A DNA stretch of 23,298 nt, taken from positions 530,477 through 553,774 of the forward strand of contig MU646424.1 of NCBI GenBank assembly GCA_026770585.1, given 5' to 3'. Shown here in pieces: positions 1 through 11,700 of this stretch. The translations under genes and the position numbers were made by a program. Position 1 is the stretch's first letter, and every line of letters begins with the position of its first letter. The DNA is from Baffinella frigidus. Its lineage: Eukaryota; Cryptophyceae; Cryptomonadales; Baffinellaceae. Under the pieces are notes generated by a model. It was not told where the DNA came from. It saw only the letters and a program-made list of their open reading frames with translations, and did no database searches.

Positions 1-333
1 CCCCCCCGCAGGCGTACGGCTTCAAGGTGGCCAGTTTTGTACCGGGCTGACGATTTTTATTCGTCAGTGTCTCGCATGGCAGGTCGGATTTCCTTGCAAG
101 GGCTCATCGAAGTCACGGGGTGGAGTTTGCTCTCCGGAACGGTGCTTGTCGCGAAGTCTCTCACAGGCTCCTCGGCCAAAGAGGCGATCGCCTGGTCGCA
201 GATCCCCCGTTGCGTCCCCACGCTTCAAAGTTTGAAACGTTGCGTTCAAAGTTTGAAGCGTTGCGTCCCCACGCTTCAAACCCTCCTCCAGCGCCACCAC
301 AGACAGTTCACCGTCTCCGCCAGGATGGCGGAG
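1..333. other. Left flank, possible terminal exon of a neighbour gene
   Basis: On the minus strand 57-191 is open, preceded by AG, and reads AIASLAEEPVRDFATS to MRDTDE and a stop; on the plus strand CCCCCGCAG at 3-11 is acceptor-like and is followed by AYGFKVASFVPG and a stop. Neither is recognised. 208-281 holds two direct copies of CGTTGCGTCCCCACGCTTCA separated by a palindromic TTCAAAGTTTGAA, and 311-333 is a hairpin (GTCTCCGCC/GGCGGAGAC). Confidence 0.25.
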
Positions 334-618
334 ACCCCTAACCCTAAACCCCTGCGTGGTCAGCCCTAAACCCTAAACCCTAGACCCTAAACACTAAACC
401 CTCAACCCTCAACCCTAAACCCCAAACACTAAACCCCAAACACTAAACCCTAAACCCCAAACCCGAAAACCTAAACCCTAAACCCTAGACCCTGAACCAC
501 AAACCCCAAACCCTGAACCCTAAACACTCGATCCTCAATCCTCAATCCTAAACCCGAAACCCCGAGCCCTAAACACTAAACACTAAACACTAAACACTAA
601 ACACTAAACCTTAAACCC
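334..618. repeat. Telomere-like array, CCCTAAA orientation, degenerate
   Basis: About 40 heptamer-like units of CCCTAAA with CCCCAAA, CACTAAA and CCCTCAA variants. Internal position and decay show it is interstitial rather than a chromosome end. Confidence 0.95.
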
Positions 619-730
619 GGGTACCTCGCTCATAAGACCCCCCCCCCCCCCTAGGACCCTACAGTAGCACCATGCCTAGGGCCCTATGCTGGTCCTAGGG
701 GGGTGGGCGTTTCTTATGAGCGGGGTACCC
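619..730. mobile_element. Family A foldback/MITE, copy 1
   Basis: 112 bp with terminal inverted repeats GGGTACCTCGCTCATAAG / CTTATGAGCGGGGTACCC, a poly-C block and a second inner inverted repeat CCTAGGACC/GGTCCTAGG. No coding capacity. It sits at the edge of the telomere-like array. Confidence 0.9.
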
Positions 731-784
731 CTGTATCCGAACACACCACACATGCGTCCCCCCGTGCGCCTAGATCGAGCGACC

Positions 785-790
785 TTTATT
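785..790 (-). promoter_or_regulatory. AATAAA-type poly(A) signal candidate
   Basis: TTTATT on the plus strand reads AATAAA on the minus strand, about 130 nt downstream of the phosphatase stop codon. Position and sequence fit a polyadenylation signal; many algae use other signals, so this is only suggestive. Confidence 0.4.
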
Positions 791-830
791 GAAACCAACA
801 TCGGAACACGGTCACCATGTATTTCCGCCG

Positions 831-848
831 TGAGCGAGGTGCCCCTGT
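831..848. repeat. Family A terminal remnant
   Basis: TGAGCGAGGTGCCCCTGT matches the right end of family A with one change; the rest of the element is missing. It lies in the 3' flank of the phosphatase gene. Confidence 0.6.
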
Positions 849-873
849 AAGCACAACCCCCCTCCTGGCGGCC

Positions 874-921
874 AAGTTTGACCAGGACCGGTCAAACTCC
901 AAGTTTGACCAGGACCGGTCA
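874..921. repeat. 21-bp tandem duplication abutting the stop codon
   Basis: Two copies of a 21-bp unit (874-894 and 901-921), each containing the near-palindrome GACCAGGACCGGTC. The second copy includes the phosphatase stop codon. Confidence 0.85.
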
Positions 922-1059
922 TTCCGGGTCGAGACCGTACACCCCAGCCTCTTCCAGCACCGAGAGGATAGCGTCGTGGGTCTTGCCGTTCGACGCGAGG
1001 GTAGGGCGCGTGGTGAGCGTGAAGGGCTCGCCGAGCAGCGATGTGATGCGCCCGCCGGC
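919..1059 (-). CDS. Phosphatase exon 11: C-terminus and stop
   Basis: 47 codons: [46 protein letters not shown], then TGA at 919-921. The order AGG, short loop, ASNG-x-x-H is the usual family C-terminus. Acceptor CTGCAG. Two further copies of the acceptor edge lie at 1195-1210 and 1601-1613. Confidence 0.93.
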   Translation of the reverse strand, partial: AGGRITSLLGEPFTLTTRPTLASNGKTHDAILSVLEEAGVYGLDPE

Positions 1060-2754
1060 CTGCAGGAGGTGGAGTCAGAACCCATCCGGAAAATGCTCGT
1101 ATGAGCGGCCGACACGGGGTACAGTAGTGGCACAATGCGTCGAGCATGCGCGGCGCTGACGCTGGTTGTTTGGCAATAAATTATCAATCTCTCTCCGCCG
1201 GCCTGCAGGACAGGGGGGGAGCCGGGATTAAGGACACGCACCGCCCTTAGGGGGGTCATTGACTCCTAGGACCCACCAGTAAGCTTGTACCTAAAACCCT
1301 GGGGCAGTCCGGGGAGTAGAGGTAGTTCTGCGTCAGCCCATCTGCAGGAAGAAACCGCCCCCCCCAAGGACCCTACAGTAGCCCTATGCCTAGGGTCCTA
1401 TGGTGGTCCTAGGGGGTGGGTGTTAGAGCGCTGTGCAGAGAAGTTGGCCACCGGAAAATGGGGAAATGGGAAAATTGGAGCCATTTTGTCCACGTTTGAA
1501 AAAATCATGGTACTAAATTTCTCAAAAGTTGGCAAAATGGCTCCAATTTCTCAATTTTCCATTATTTCCCGTGGCCAACTTCTCTGCACAGCGCTCTACG
1601 TCCGCCGGCCTGTCCACGCCAGGGCAGAAGCCGAAATTTGAACGATTTTTCGCTTTACTACACGATCTAGAAGTAAAGTTGATTCTACCCGGGAAACACG
1701 CCGAAAGTGTTGGGAATTGGAGCCGTTGCCGGGCGCAATAATGATTTTTGAAAATACTTTGTAGCAGGATAAGCCATCTATCGCGAACGAGTGTGTATGA
1801 AAATGAAACTTATGACCTGGTGTGGACAGGGGTACCTCGCTCAGAAGTAAAAAAACCACCCCCTAGGACCAGCATAGGACCCTAGGCATAAGGTTACTGT
1901 AGGGTCCTAGGGGGGTGCGCTTTCTTATGAGCGAGGTACCCCTGTAAGTGCCCGTAGGGCACTAATTTCGAGTAACCCTGCATCGGACGCACCGATGAGA
2001 AAGCGGACCCTACAGTAGGCCTATGCCTAGGGTCCTATGGTGGTCCTAGGGGGTGGGTGTTTTCTTATGAGCGAGGTACCCCTGTAAGCCAGGGGGGACG
2101 CACCGATACAGGGTTACTCGAAAGTACGGACGCGCACCGCCCTGTGCTCCTAGCACCCAACAGCAGGCTTGCACCTCACGCCCTACGATGGTCCGGGGGG
2201 GGACACAGAGGGCTACCAAGGGATTTAACGGCTCGTTATTGGCGAGGGACCCCTGTAGAGAACCCCCCTCTGAGGCAGGCGACAGGAACATAGCATCTCC
2301 GTCCCGAAGCTTGCTACCCTGAACCCTAAACCCCACCCCCCAACCCCTGAACCCTTAAACCCTTGACCCTGGGACCCTGGACCCTGGACCCTGGACCCTG
2401 GACCCTGGACCCTGGATCCTGGACCCTGGATCCTGGACCATACACCCCAGATTCGACCTCCAGAACGAGGGCAACGCCGGCAGCAGAGTCCCAGGAGTTG
2501 AGGAACCTTGGACCCTGGACCCTGGACCCTACACCCTACACTCCACACCCTACACCCCACACCCTACACCCCACACCCTATACCCTACACCCTACACCCC
2601 ACACCCCTACAACTCACACCTTACACCCCACACCCTGCGCCCTGCACCCAGCTTTAACCTCCTGATCCCAGATCTGACCTCCTGTACGAGGACAGCGCCG
2701 GCAGCAGAGCCCAACGAGTTGAGGTCGAAGGGTTGGGGGTTGATGGTTGGGGGT

Positions 2755-2785
<31 letters not shown>

Positions 2786-5700
2786 TGGTTGATGGTTGAG
2801 GGTTGAGGGTTAGGGTTCGAAAACCAGGGTGCAGGGTGTGGGGCGTAGGGTGTGGGGTCCAGGGTCCAGAGTCCAGGGTCCAGGGTCCAGGGTCCAGGGT
2901 CCAGGGTCCAGGGTCCAGGGTCCAGAGACCTCCTGGACGAGGACAGCGCCGGCAGCAGAGTCCCACGAGTTGAGGTCGGGCTCCCAGTAGGCTGTCAGCC
3001 GCCCGTTCGCGATCCACGCAAAGTGCAATGCCGCCTGCCAGTTGAGGGTTTAGGGTTTGGGGTTTGGGGTTTGGGGTTTGGGGTTTGGGGTTTGGGGTTT
3101 GGAGCTTGGGGTTTGGGGTTTAGGGTCTAGGGTCTAGGGTTTAGGGTTTAAGGTTTGAGGTTTAGGGTTTAGGGTTTAGGGTTTAGGGTTTAGGTTTCAA
3201 GTTTCAAGGTGTTTAGTGTTTCGTGTTTAAGGTTTAGAGTTTAGGGTTTAGGTTTCAAGTCTCAAGGTTTAGGGTTGAGGCCCCCGTCAAGAAGAAACGT
3301 CTGTCAGCGAACATAACCACCATGTATGCCAACCACACAGCGGGCTACGAAGAGATTTTCGGGCAGGAAATACCCGAATTTTCGTTACCTTATCCGTAGG
3401 AACCCCCCTATGTCCCTACGGGTTGCCTGCAGTAGGGTCATATGTCTTCTCGCTTATGGGTTATTCACGAAATCCCTTTGAAGTCCGCTGTGCGGTTAGA
3501 GGCTTCTATGGTGAAAAGCCTGACCGGGTAAGTAACTCTCATGGTGGAAAACCCAAGAAACGTTGAGAGAGAGCCCTTGTCATTAATACCGACACTGCCG
3601 CCCTGCATACACCCCCACAGAGGCTATGTCTGAGCAGGGGCGCCGAGAGAGGCCATGTGTCTGTTCAGTTAAGGGTTTAGGGTGTAGGGTTTATGGATAA
3701 GGGTGTAGGGTGTAGGGTGTAGGGTGAAGGGTGTAGGGTGTGTAGGGTGTAGGGTGTATGTAGGGTGTGGGTTGTGGGGTGTAGGGTGTGGGTTGTGGGG
3801 TGTGGGGTGTGGGGTGTGGGGTACAGGGTGAAGGGTGTAGGGTGTAGGGTGTAGGGTGTAGGGTGTAGGGTGTAGGGTGTAGGGTGTAGAGTGTAGGGTG
3901 TAGGGTATAGGGTGTAGGGTGCAGGGGTCTCACAGAGCCGATCATGCGGATGGTGCGGCACTTGGGCATGAGCGCTGTCACCCCACGAAGGGACGGTTTG
4001 ATGCTTGCCAGGCTCGGAGGAGACCCTGCATTCGTATGGGAATCGGCACGTTACCATTCGTATGGGAATCGGCACGTTACCATTCGTATGGGAATCGGCA
4101 CGTTACCATTCTTATGGGAATCGGCTCGTTACCGTACGAAATCCCATACGGTAAGGTGACACGCCCAGATCCCGGACTCGAGCGTAAAACCAAATCCTGA
4201 ACGCGAGCGCAAAACCACCATGTAAGCTACGCTAGACTTGAGTGTGGGCAATCTGATCGACTCCCTTTACACAAAATAGCCAAAAATCCGGCTATTTCTC
4301 CAAAAGTTGACATAATTTGAAGGTAATTTGTCGAAATTGACTTTTGCGATTGCTCCCCATCAGGTCTAGCGTAGAATCCTGGACGCGAGCGTACAGCCAC
4401 CATATAAGAAACTGCCACTGACAGCCTAGCGTGGAGCGACGGTTTCATAGGCTAACGGCCTGAAAATGGGGTAGTTAGGCATACGGCATTGCCTAGGACC
4501 TCCTACCGTAGGCCGAGGGAACCTAGGACCAAAAAGTCTCGGCCTACGGTAGGAGGTCCTAGGCAATGCCGTAGGCCTAACTACCCCATTTTCAGGCCGT
4601 TAGCCTATTAGTTTGATGCATGCCAGACTCGGGGGAGACCCTGCAACAGTTGTGTCAACGGCAATCGTAACAGTTTCGCGGTTGGTTGCGGATTTATCCG
4701 GGGAAACCTATTTTTCTTTAGTTTGACATCAACGAAAATTACTACACAATTCATTCTTACTAGTAATATTAAAACAATGGTGTAGTAATTTTCTTTGATG
4801 TCAAACTAAAGAAAAATAGGTTTCCCCGGATAAGGATGTGGCACTCGCACGAAGGAAGTTCCCAGTTCACGGCTCACTACGCGGGCAAGTCGCCGGGGTG
4901 CGCAGCCGATACCCTACTTAGGCGCCGTTAATCAGATATTCCTTGCGCGTGTGCTGCATCGGCCCTGGCAGGCCCAGCCCGAACAAGGCGGGGCGGGGGG
5001 ACGTACCTGGGCAATGGCAGCATTTTCGTGGGACAATGCATGGTAGCAGGTAGTTAATTTGTTTTTTTTGGGGGTGGGGGAGACCAGCGGCGATGACAGC
5101 GTCGCCGATGTCGTCCTCCTCCCCGACTGAGATTGCCTTCCCGTTCATGAACGCTCCCTGGTTTGGGGTTTAGGGTTTAGGGTTTGGGGTTTAGGGTTTA
5201 GGGTTTAGGGTTTAGGGTTTAGGGTTTAGGGTTTAGGGTTTAGGGTTTAGGGTTTAGGGTTTAGGGTTTAGGATTTAGGGTTTAGGATTTAGGGTTTAGG
5301 GTTAAACCTAAAATTGAACGCTTCCTGCTGCGCGGCGACAACCGTTATGAAACCGTTACGATCGCCGTTGACGCGCTTTACTATCAACTACTGAGTTTGA
5401 ACAGACATTGTGACCAGTGAGAGATTAATAAGAATCTCTCATTAATGAAGGTGCACGCCGTACCCGATTTAGATACAGTCGTGGTAAAAAACATGCATGT
5501 TTTGACAACCGTTACGATTGGCATCGGGGACGCTTAATTGTAAAGCAGAAAGATGACAGTGTTACCCTTTGTAGTCCGCTGTGTGGGAAGAAGAAGAAGA
5601 AGAAGACCTGGCTGCGCGGCCGCCCACCCACTCGAGAATGCTGGAGGAACTTATTTACATGTGGGGTTGTAAACATTTGTACCAGGATAGGGTATTCTAA

Positions 5701-8700
5701 ACTCGCGACTGAGCTAATTTCGCAGAGTTATGTGACCAATCAACGAAAGTTACTACACACATACCCACTTTTAAAATCACATCGGTTTTAAATAGGCCCC
5801 CCTAGCATTCTCGTGTGGACCACCAGCTCTGTCTCAGTCGATTCAGTCCCGCCAATTTGCTTCGCCCGGGCTCTTTTCCGCTCCAAAGTTGACGGATTTG
5901 CTCCACAACCCCAGCGTGTCAACTTGAGAATAGTCTGTCAACCCGAGTGAGGCAGAGCGTGAGGCAGAGCTAGGGGATAGGAGTGAGGCAGAGCTAGGGG
6001 TTAGGAGTGAGGCAGAGCTAGGGGTTAGGAGTGAGGCAGAGCTAGGGGTTAGGAGTGAGACAGAGCTAGGGGTTAGGAGTGAGGCAGAGCTAGGGGTTAG
6101 GAGTGAGGCAGAGCTAGGGGTTAGGAGTGAGACAGAGCTAGGGGTTAGGAGTGAGGCAGAGCTAGGGGTTAGGAACCTCCTCGCGGTGTGTGATGGTGGT
6201 CAGGGCCTCCTGCAGCTCGTAGCTAGGAAGAAGACCCGGACTGCTAGGAGCAAAACCGTCAACTTTTCCGCTCCGAAGCGCCCGGACTCACCACTGTTTT
6301 GAGACCAAATAGACGGAGGCAGAGCTTGGAAGAAGACCTGGCCAGGCTATTCTCGGTTGACAGACTATTCTCAAGTTGACACGCTGGGGTTGTGGAGCAA
6401 ATCAGCTCTTGAGCGCCCGCGTGACCGGTCACGCGGACGCCGAAGCCAACTGTCCGAGGTGACTGCCTTGCGTGTTCCCCTTTGGGGTTTGGGGTTTGGG
6501 GTTTGGCCCTAGCCCTGAACCCTACCCCCCCCCCCAATTTGAGTGAGGCAGAGCCAGAGAGAAGACCTGGCCTCGCTTCGTAACCCGTTGTGTTGATCAT
6601 ACCAGGATTTGAACCACATATTCTTGAGATGGAAGCTCAGCGAAATAGAGTCTATTAAGTGACGCGAGCAGACCTACCCGCGCGCGGCGGAGGCCAGGCA
6701 ACGAAAACGGCAACGAAAATTACTACATAAATTCTTTAATATTACCAACAAGAAAAAACGTGTAGTAATTTTCGTTTCCAGGAAATGAAAGAAAAATAGG
6801 GTTTCCCGGATAAGACCTGCCCGCGCGCGGCAGAGAAGACCTCGTCGCGAAAGGGGTCGACGAACCACGCCAGGGCACTCGAAACATCAACTTTTGACAT
6901 CTTTCAAGGGAAATGTCTTGACTTCTTAAGTCAACCGCGACAGATCTTACGTGGATAAGGCGTCGGTTTCCCCCGAGCCCTCTGGCGTGGGAGCTAGGGA
7001 GAAGACCTGGCCGCGCGCGGCGGAGAAGACCTCATCGCGAAAGGGGTCGACGATCACGCCCACCACCAGCTCCCCGCGCCGCGCCACCCCGATGCTCACC
7101 GCCTGTGTTGGACACGCTTCAGGGTGTGTTGGACACGGGTGAGTGTGTTTCGAACACTCGCCCGGGTGTGTCCAGCACTCGCTCGGGTGTGTCTGACACT
7201 CGCCCGGGAGTGTCGGGCACGGATGATGGTGTGTTGGACACTGTTCAGGGCGAAAGGGGTCGACGATGACGCCCACCACCAGCTCCCCGCGCCGCGCCAC
7301 CCCGATGCTCACCGCCTGTGTTGGACACGCTTCAGGGTGTGTCCAACACTCACCCATATGTGTCTGACACTCACTTGGGTGTGTCCAACACTCGCCCGGG
7401 TGTGATGGACACGGGTGATGGTGTGTTGGGTACCGTTCGGGGTGCCGCACAGCGTTCTTTGTTTGTCGGCATCGTGTTTTGCCGCGCAGTGTCCTTCGTT
7501 CGTGGATAATATATCCGCTGTACGGTATCCTTTGTGTGCGGACAACATCTAGCTCTGTCCTAGTTCAATTTGGGCTCGTAGATATTTCGCCCCCCCCCCG
7601 AAATTTCACAGGTAAGTTTTGACCCCCCCCTTCCATGAAACTCGCCTGTATAATTTCGGGGGGGGTGGGCGAAATATTTACGGACCCAAATTGAACTGGG
7701 ACAGAGATGGAACAAGGTTGGCTCAAGCTACCATGAAGAACGTTATCATGTCCATATCCACATGGTGGGCTTCGAGGGTTTCAGGACCCCTAGATTTAGC
7801 AGTAACGTGACCAAATTTGCATTAAAAAATCCTTAAAGTTAACCGTCCACAGGGTAGGTTGACTTTTGATGAAAGGTTCGTAGTCCACCGTGTGGGGGGT
7901 GGGGTATTGGCAACTTATCCAGGCAGGCGTAGTACCAGGAAACTCGCTGAGTAGAACAACTTCATTCAGGGAAACTCTTGAGTATTTTGGTACTCTCAAG
8001 AGGGGCGGGGGGCGCGCACCGGGGTTAGGGTTTAGAGCTGAGAGTTTAGAGTTTGGGGTTTAGGGTGTGGGGTTTATGGTGTGGGGTTTAGGGTTTAGGG
8101 TTTAGGGTTTAGGATTTGGGGTTTAGGGTTTAGGGTTTAGGGTTTAGGGTTTAGGATTTGGGGTTTGGGGTTTGGGGTTTGGGGTTTAGGGTTTAAGGTT
8201 TAGAGTTTGGGGTTTGGGTTTTGGGTTTATGGTGTGGGGTTTAGGGTTTAGGGTTTAGGATTTAGGGTTTCGGGTTTAGGGATCAGAGTTTAGGATTTAG
8301 GGTTTCGGGTGTAGGATTCAGGGTTTAGGGTTTAGGGTTTGGAGTTTGGGGTTTAGGGTTCCGCACCGACAGGGGCATCCCCGAGACGAAGTTGGTGGTC
8401 CCATCGATCTGGGTTTGGGGTTTGGGGTTTGGGTTTAGGGTTTAGGGTTTAGAGTTTAGGGTTTAGGGTGTGGGGGTTTGGGGGTTTGGGGTGAGGGTGC
8501 AGGGTTTTGGTTTTGGATTTTGGGGTTTAGGATTTAGGGTAAAGTGTTCAGGTGTTAGGGTCCCGTCGATCTGCCCAGCACGCCCGCGTCACCAAATGAC
8601 AGAGCGTGAGAGGGAGAGAGAGGGAGAGGGAGAGGGAGAGAGAGCGAGTGAGAGAGAGAGAGGGAGAGAGGGAGGGAGGGAGACAGAGAGGGAGAGAGAG

Positions 8701-11700
8701 AGCAAGAAAGACACTTTATTGAACGAGCACGAAACACGACCGCGTCAAGCTTCACCAGAGGGCAGAATGGCTCTAAGATGGACCACTCCCCCACGACACC
8801 CTGGGAGTGAGGCCGGTGAGGCACGCTAGAGAACTCTTCGCGTCCCCAAATACAATATATTGTTGGGAACTCCGAACTTCTGGTACGACTAATAAAACTC
8901 GGGACTTGAAAACTCCAACTCGATATTTAAAAAGCCCCGAGTTTTATTATTTGTACCAGATGTCGGAGTTCCCAACAATATATTGTATTTGGGGACGCGA
9001 AGAGAACGAGAGGCGCATGGGATCAACGCCAACCTCTCATTCAGTCGGTTTCGGGTTTCGGGTTCAGGGTTCAGGGATTTGGGTTTAGGGGTCAGGGTTT
9101 CGGGTTTCGGGTTTCGGGTTTAGCGATTATGATTTATGGTCTATGATTTGAGGGTATAATGTTGAGGGTATAGGGTTGAGGGTATATGGTTGAGGGTATA
9201 GGGTTGATGGTATAGGGTTGAGGTTACAGGGTCGAGGGTATAGGGTTGAGGGTATAAGGTTGAGGGGTCAGGGTTTCGGGTTTCGGGTTTCGGGTTTAGC
9301 GAATATGATTTATGGTCTATGATTTTGAGGGTATAGGGTTGAGGGTTTGCGATTTATGGTCTATGATTTGAGGGTATAAGGTTGAGGGTATAGGGTTGAG
9401 GTTACGGGGTCGAGGGTATAGGGTTCAGGGTATAGGGTTGAGGGTTTGCACCGGATCGACGACCCAGAGCCACTCAGAGTCCTTCACCAAGTCCATGGCC
9501 CTGCGAGGAGGGCGATGTTTAGGGTTTAGGTTTTGTGTTTTAGGGTTTTGGGTTTTGGGTTTAGGGTTTAGGGTTAATGGTTTAGGTGCTAGGGTTTAGG
9601 TTCTAGGGTTTAGGGTTTAGGGTTTAGGGTTTAGGGTTTAGGGTTTAGGGATTAGGGTTTAGGGTTTAGGGTTTAGGGTTCATGGTTTTGGGGTTGAGGG
9701 AGTCATGGCGAGGGATTTCAGCGTGAGAGTCCCACGTGCGACTGCTGACTGACCCCTGCCAGCCTTCCGAGGCGGACCAACTCGACGATTGGTTGGAGCC
9801 ATTTCCTAAGGCGGCACATTCGTTTTGCAAGGTGCCGCCCGAGGAATTGGCGCATGCCCCAGCCTCGATTTGGTCCGCCTCGGAGGGCTGGTGGCCGCGC
9901 GGCGTTTGACCGTTTCAGTTCGAATGGTTTGATGTTGATACTTTGCCCAGAAGTACCCGCTTAACAAAAAAGGTTTCAGCGCGCGGACGCGTATCGCCCA
10001 TCCACTTAGCAGCCACCGCGGTCTTCACGGATGCAGTCCATCTAAACGATTTGTACTAGAATCTTATCCATTGCTATGGATTCCAACCGGAACTTCCCAC
10101 GAGAATCCCGGGGAAAATATCTTCGGTCGCTGCTAAGTGGACACTGCGACCTTGTCGGTATCCCATAAATCCCATGTTAGAGATATTTCCGGTAAAAGCC
10201 ATGCTCGGGTTAGTCAGAACCCTCTCGAGGTTTTCAGGGGCTCTGACCTTCCCGAGGCCTCCCACCAGCCCGCAGAGTTGGAGCAAATCGCCTGTTTCAA
10301 TCCCGTTGATTTGCGCTGAAGGCCGTCGGATTCCGACGACCTCTGGTACAAATCAAGAGACTCGAAAAGACGATTTGCGCCCACCCTGAGGGATGGTGGT
10401 TAGCGCCACAGGTCTCAGCGCGCGGTCTCCGTACCACACACGACACTCATATGGTAACGACCTGCAAACCGGGTAGTTGAGCCTACGGTATTGCCAACGG
10501 TAGGCCGTAGGGGCCTAGGGGGGGTCCTATGAAACATTAGGTCCTAGGGGCCCTACGGCCTACCGTAGGCCATACCGTAGGCCTAACTACCCGGTTTTCA
10601 AGACGTTAGCCTATGAACACAGTCATTGTATCCAGTAAACCACATCAGGTTGTTGCATCTAACACGACAAGCTAACGCCAGCGAGGTACTTAGAGCCTAC
10701 GGATTGCCTACGGTAGGTAAGGGGGCTCCTACGACTTTTAAATTATTTTGCATTATAAAGACGTAGGAGCCCCCCTTCCTACCGTAGGCAATCCGTAGGC
10801 TGTAAGTACCTCACTGGCGTTAGCTTTTCGCATTACCTGCCCGAGGCCTCAGCGCCCGCGGCGACGCTCTCCTCCCCGAGGAACGAATGCGCGGGGTGTT
10901 CTGCGAGCACCTGCAGAGAGGGACGAGCGGTTTTTGTAAAGCAACTGCCGCACGGATGTTTTGTAAAGCAACTGATACAGAGCGGGAGCTTTTGACGATG
11001 GCTGGTGCAGGGAAAGGGGTCCACGCCGGCGACGCTCTCCTCCCCGAGGAACGAATGCGCGGGGTGTTCTGCGAGCACCTGCGGGGACGAGAGGTTGTTG
11101 TAAAGCAACTGACGCACGGATGTTTTGTAAAGCAACTGGCACGGCGGTTGGGTGAACCAGGGGTTGCACTCCGAGGAGACTCTGTTCCAGCAGGGCCAGA
11201 AAGTAGGGTTGGAACGCGTCGAGAGAAGAGGTTCGTGTAAAGCAACTGACGCACGGATTTTTTGTAAAGCAACTGATGCAGAGCGGGAGCGAGGGGCGTT
11301 CTGCGAGCACCTGCGGAGAGGGACGGGCGGTTATTGGAAAGCAACTATCGCACGGATGTTTTGTAAAGCAACTGATACAGTGCGGGAGCTTTTGACGATG
11401 GCTGGTGCAGGGAAAGGGGTCCACGCCGGCGACGCTCTCCTCCCCGAGGAACGAATGCTTTTTTTTTAAATGTTCCAGTCAACTATTTGAGCCATTGAGC
11501 TGCGCTTTTTACTGGAGCGGTTGTACGGAGTCCTGATCTGAATATATTTAACGCGGGGCCCAGATGAACCGAGGCAGAGCTACGGGTTCATATGCGGAAA
11601 CGATATTTAAATACTGTTTTTGGCCACGCGTAAAGTTGATTCTCCCCTTGAAAACAAACCACTTTGGGCGTGTTTTGTTTTGATACGCCAAAAGTGGCTT

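Noticed and set aside
2316-3284. Long open frames of Pro/Thr/Tyr or Gly/Val repeats in telomere-like arrays (also at 3677-4075)
   Set aside because: Seven-base repeats stay open in several frames by periodicity; the translations are simple repeats without homology.
4918-5084. Extended exon 8 ending KEYLINGA as an alternative C-terminus
   Set aside because: Splicing at 5084/5085 restores the family sequence in phase with exon 9; the extension has no recognisable similarity, though an intron-retention product cannot be excluded.
5161-5303. True chromosome end or telomere
   Set aside because: Arrays occur many times, in both orientations, inside introns of an intact gene, and none reaches a window end.
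5957-6172. CRISPR array
   Set aside because: The 24-bp units are contiguous with no unique spacers, and the DNA is eukaryotic.
6590-6660. tRNA gene or tRNA-derived SINE on the minus strand
   Set aside because: GGTTCAAATCC at 6606-6616 is a good B-box match, but the T-stem does not pair, and no A-box or cloverleaf could be drawn.
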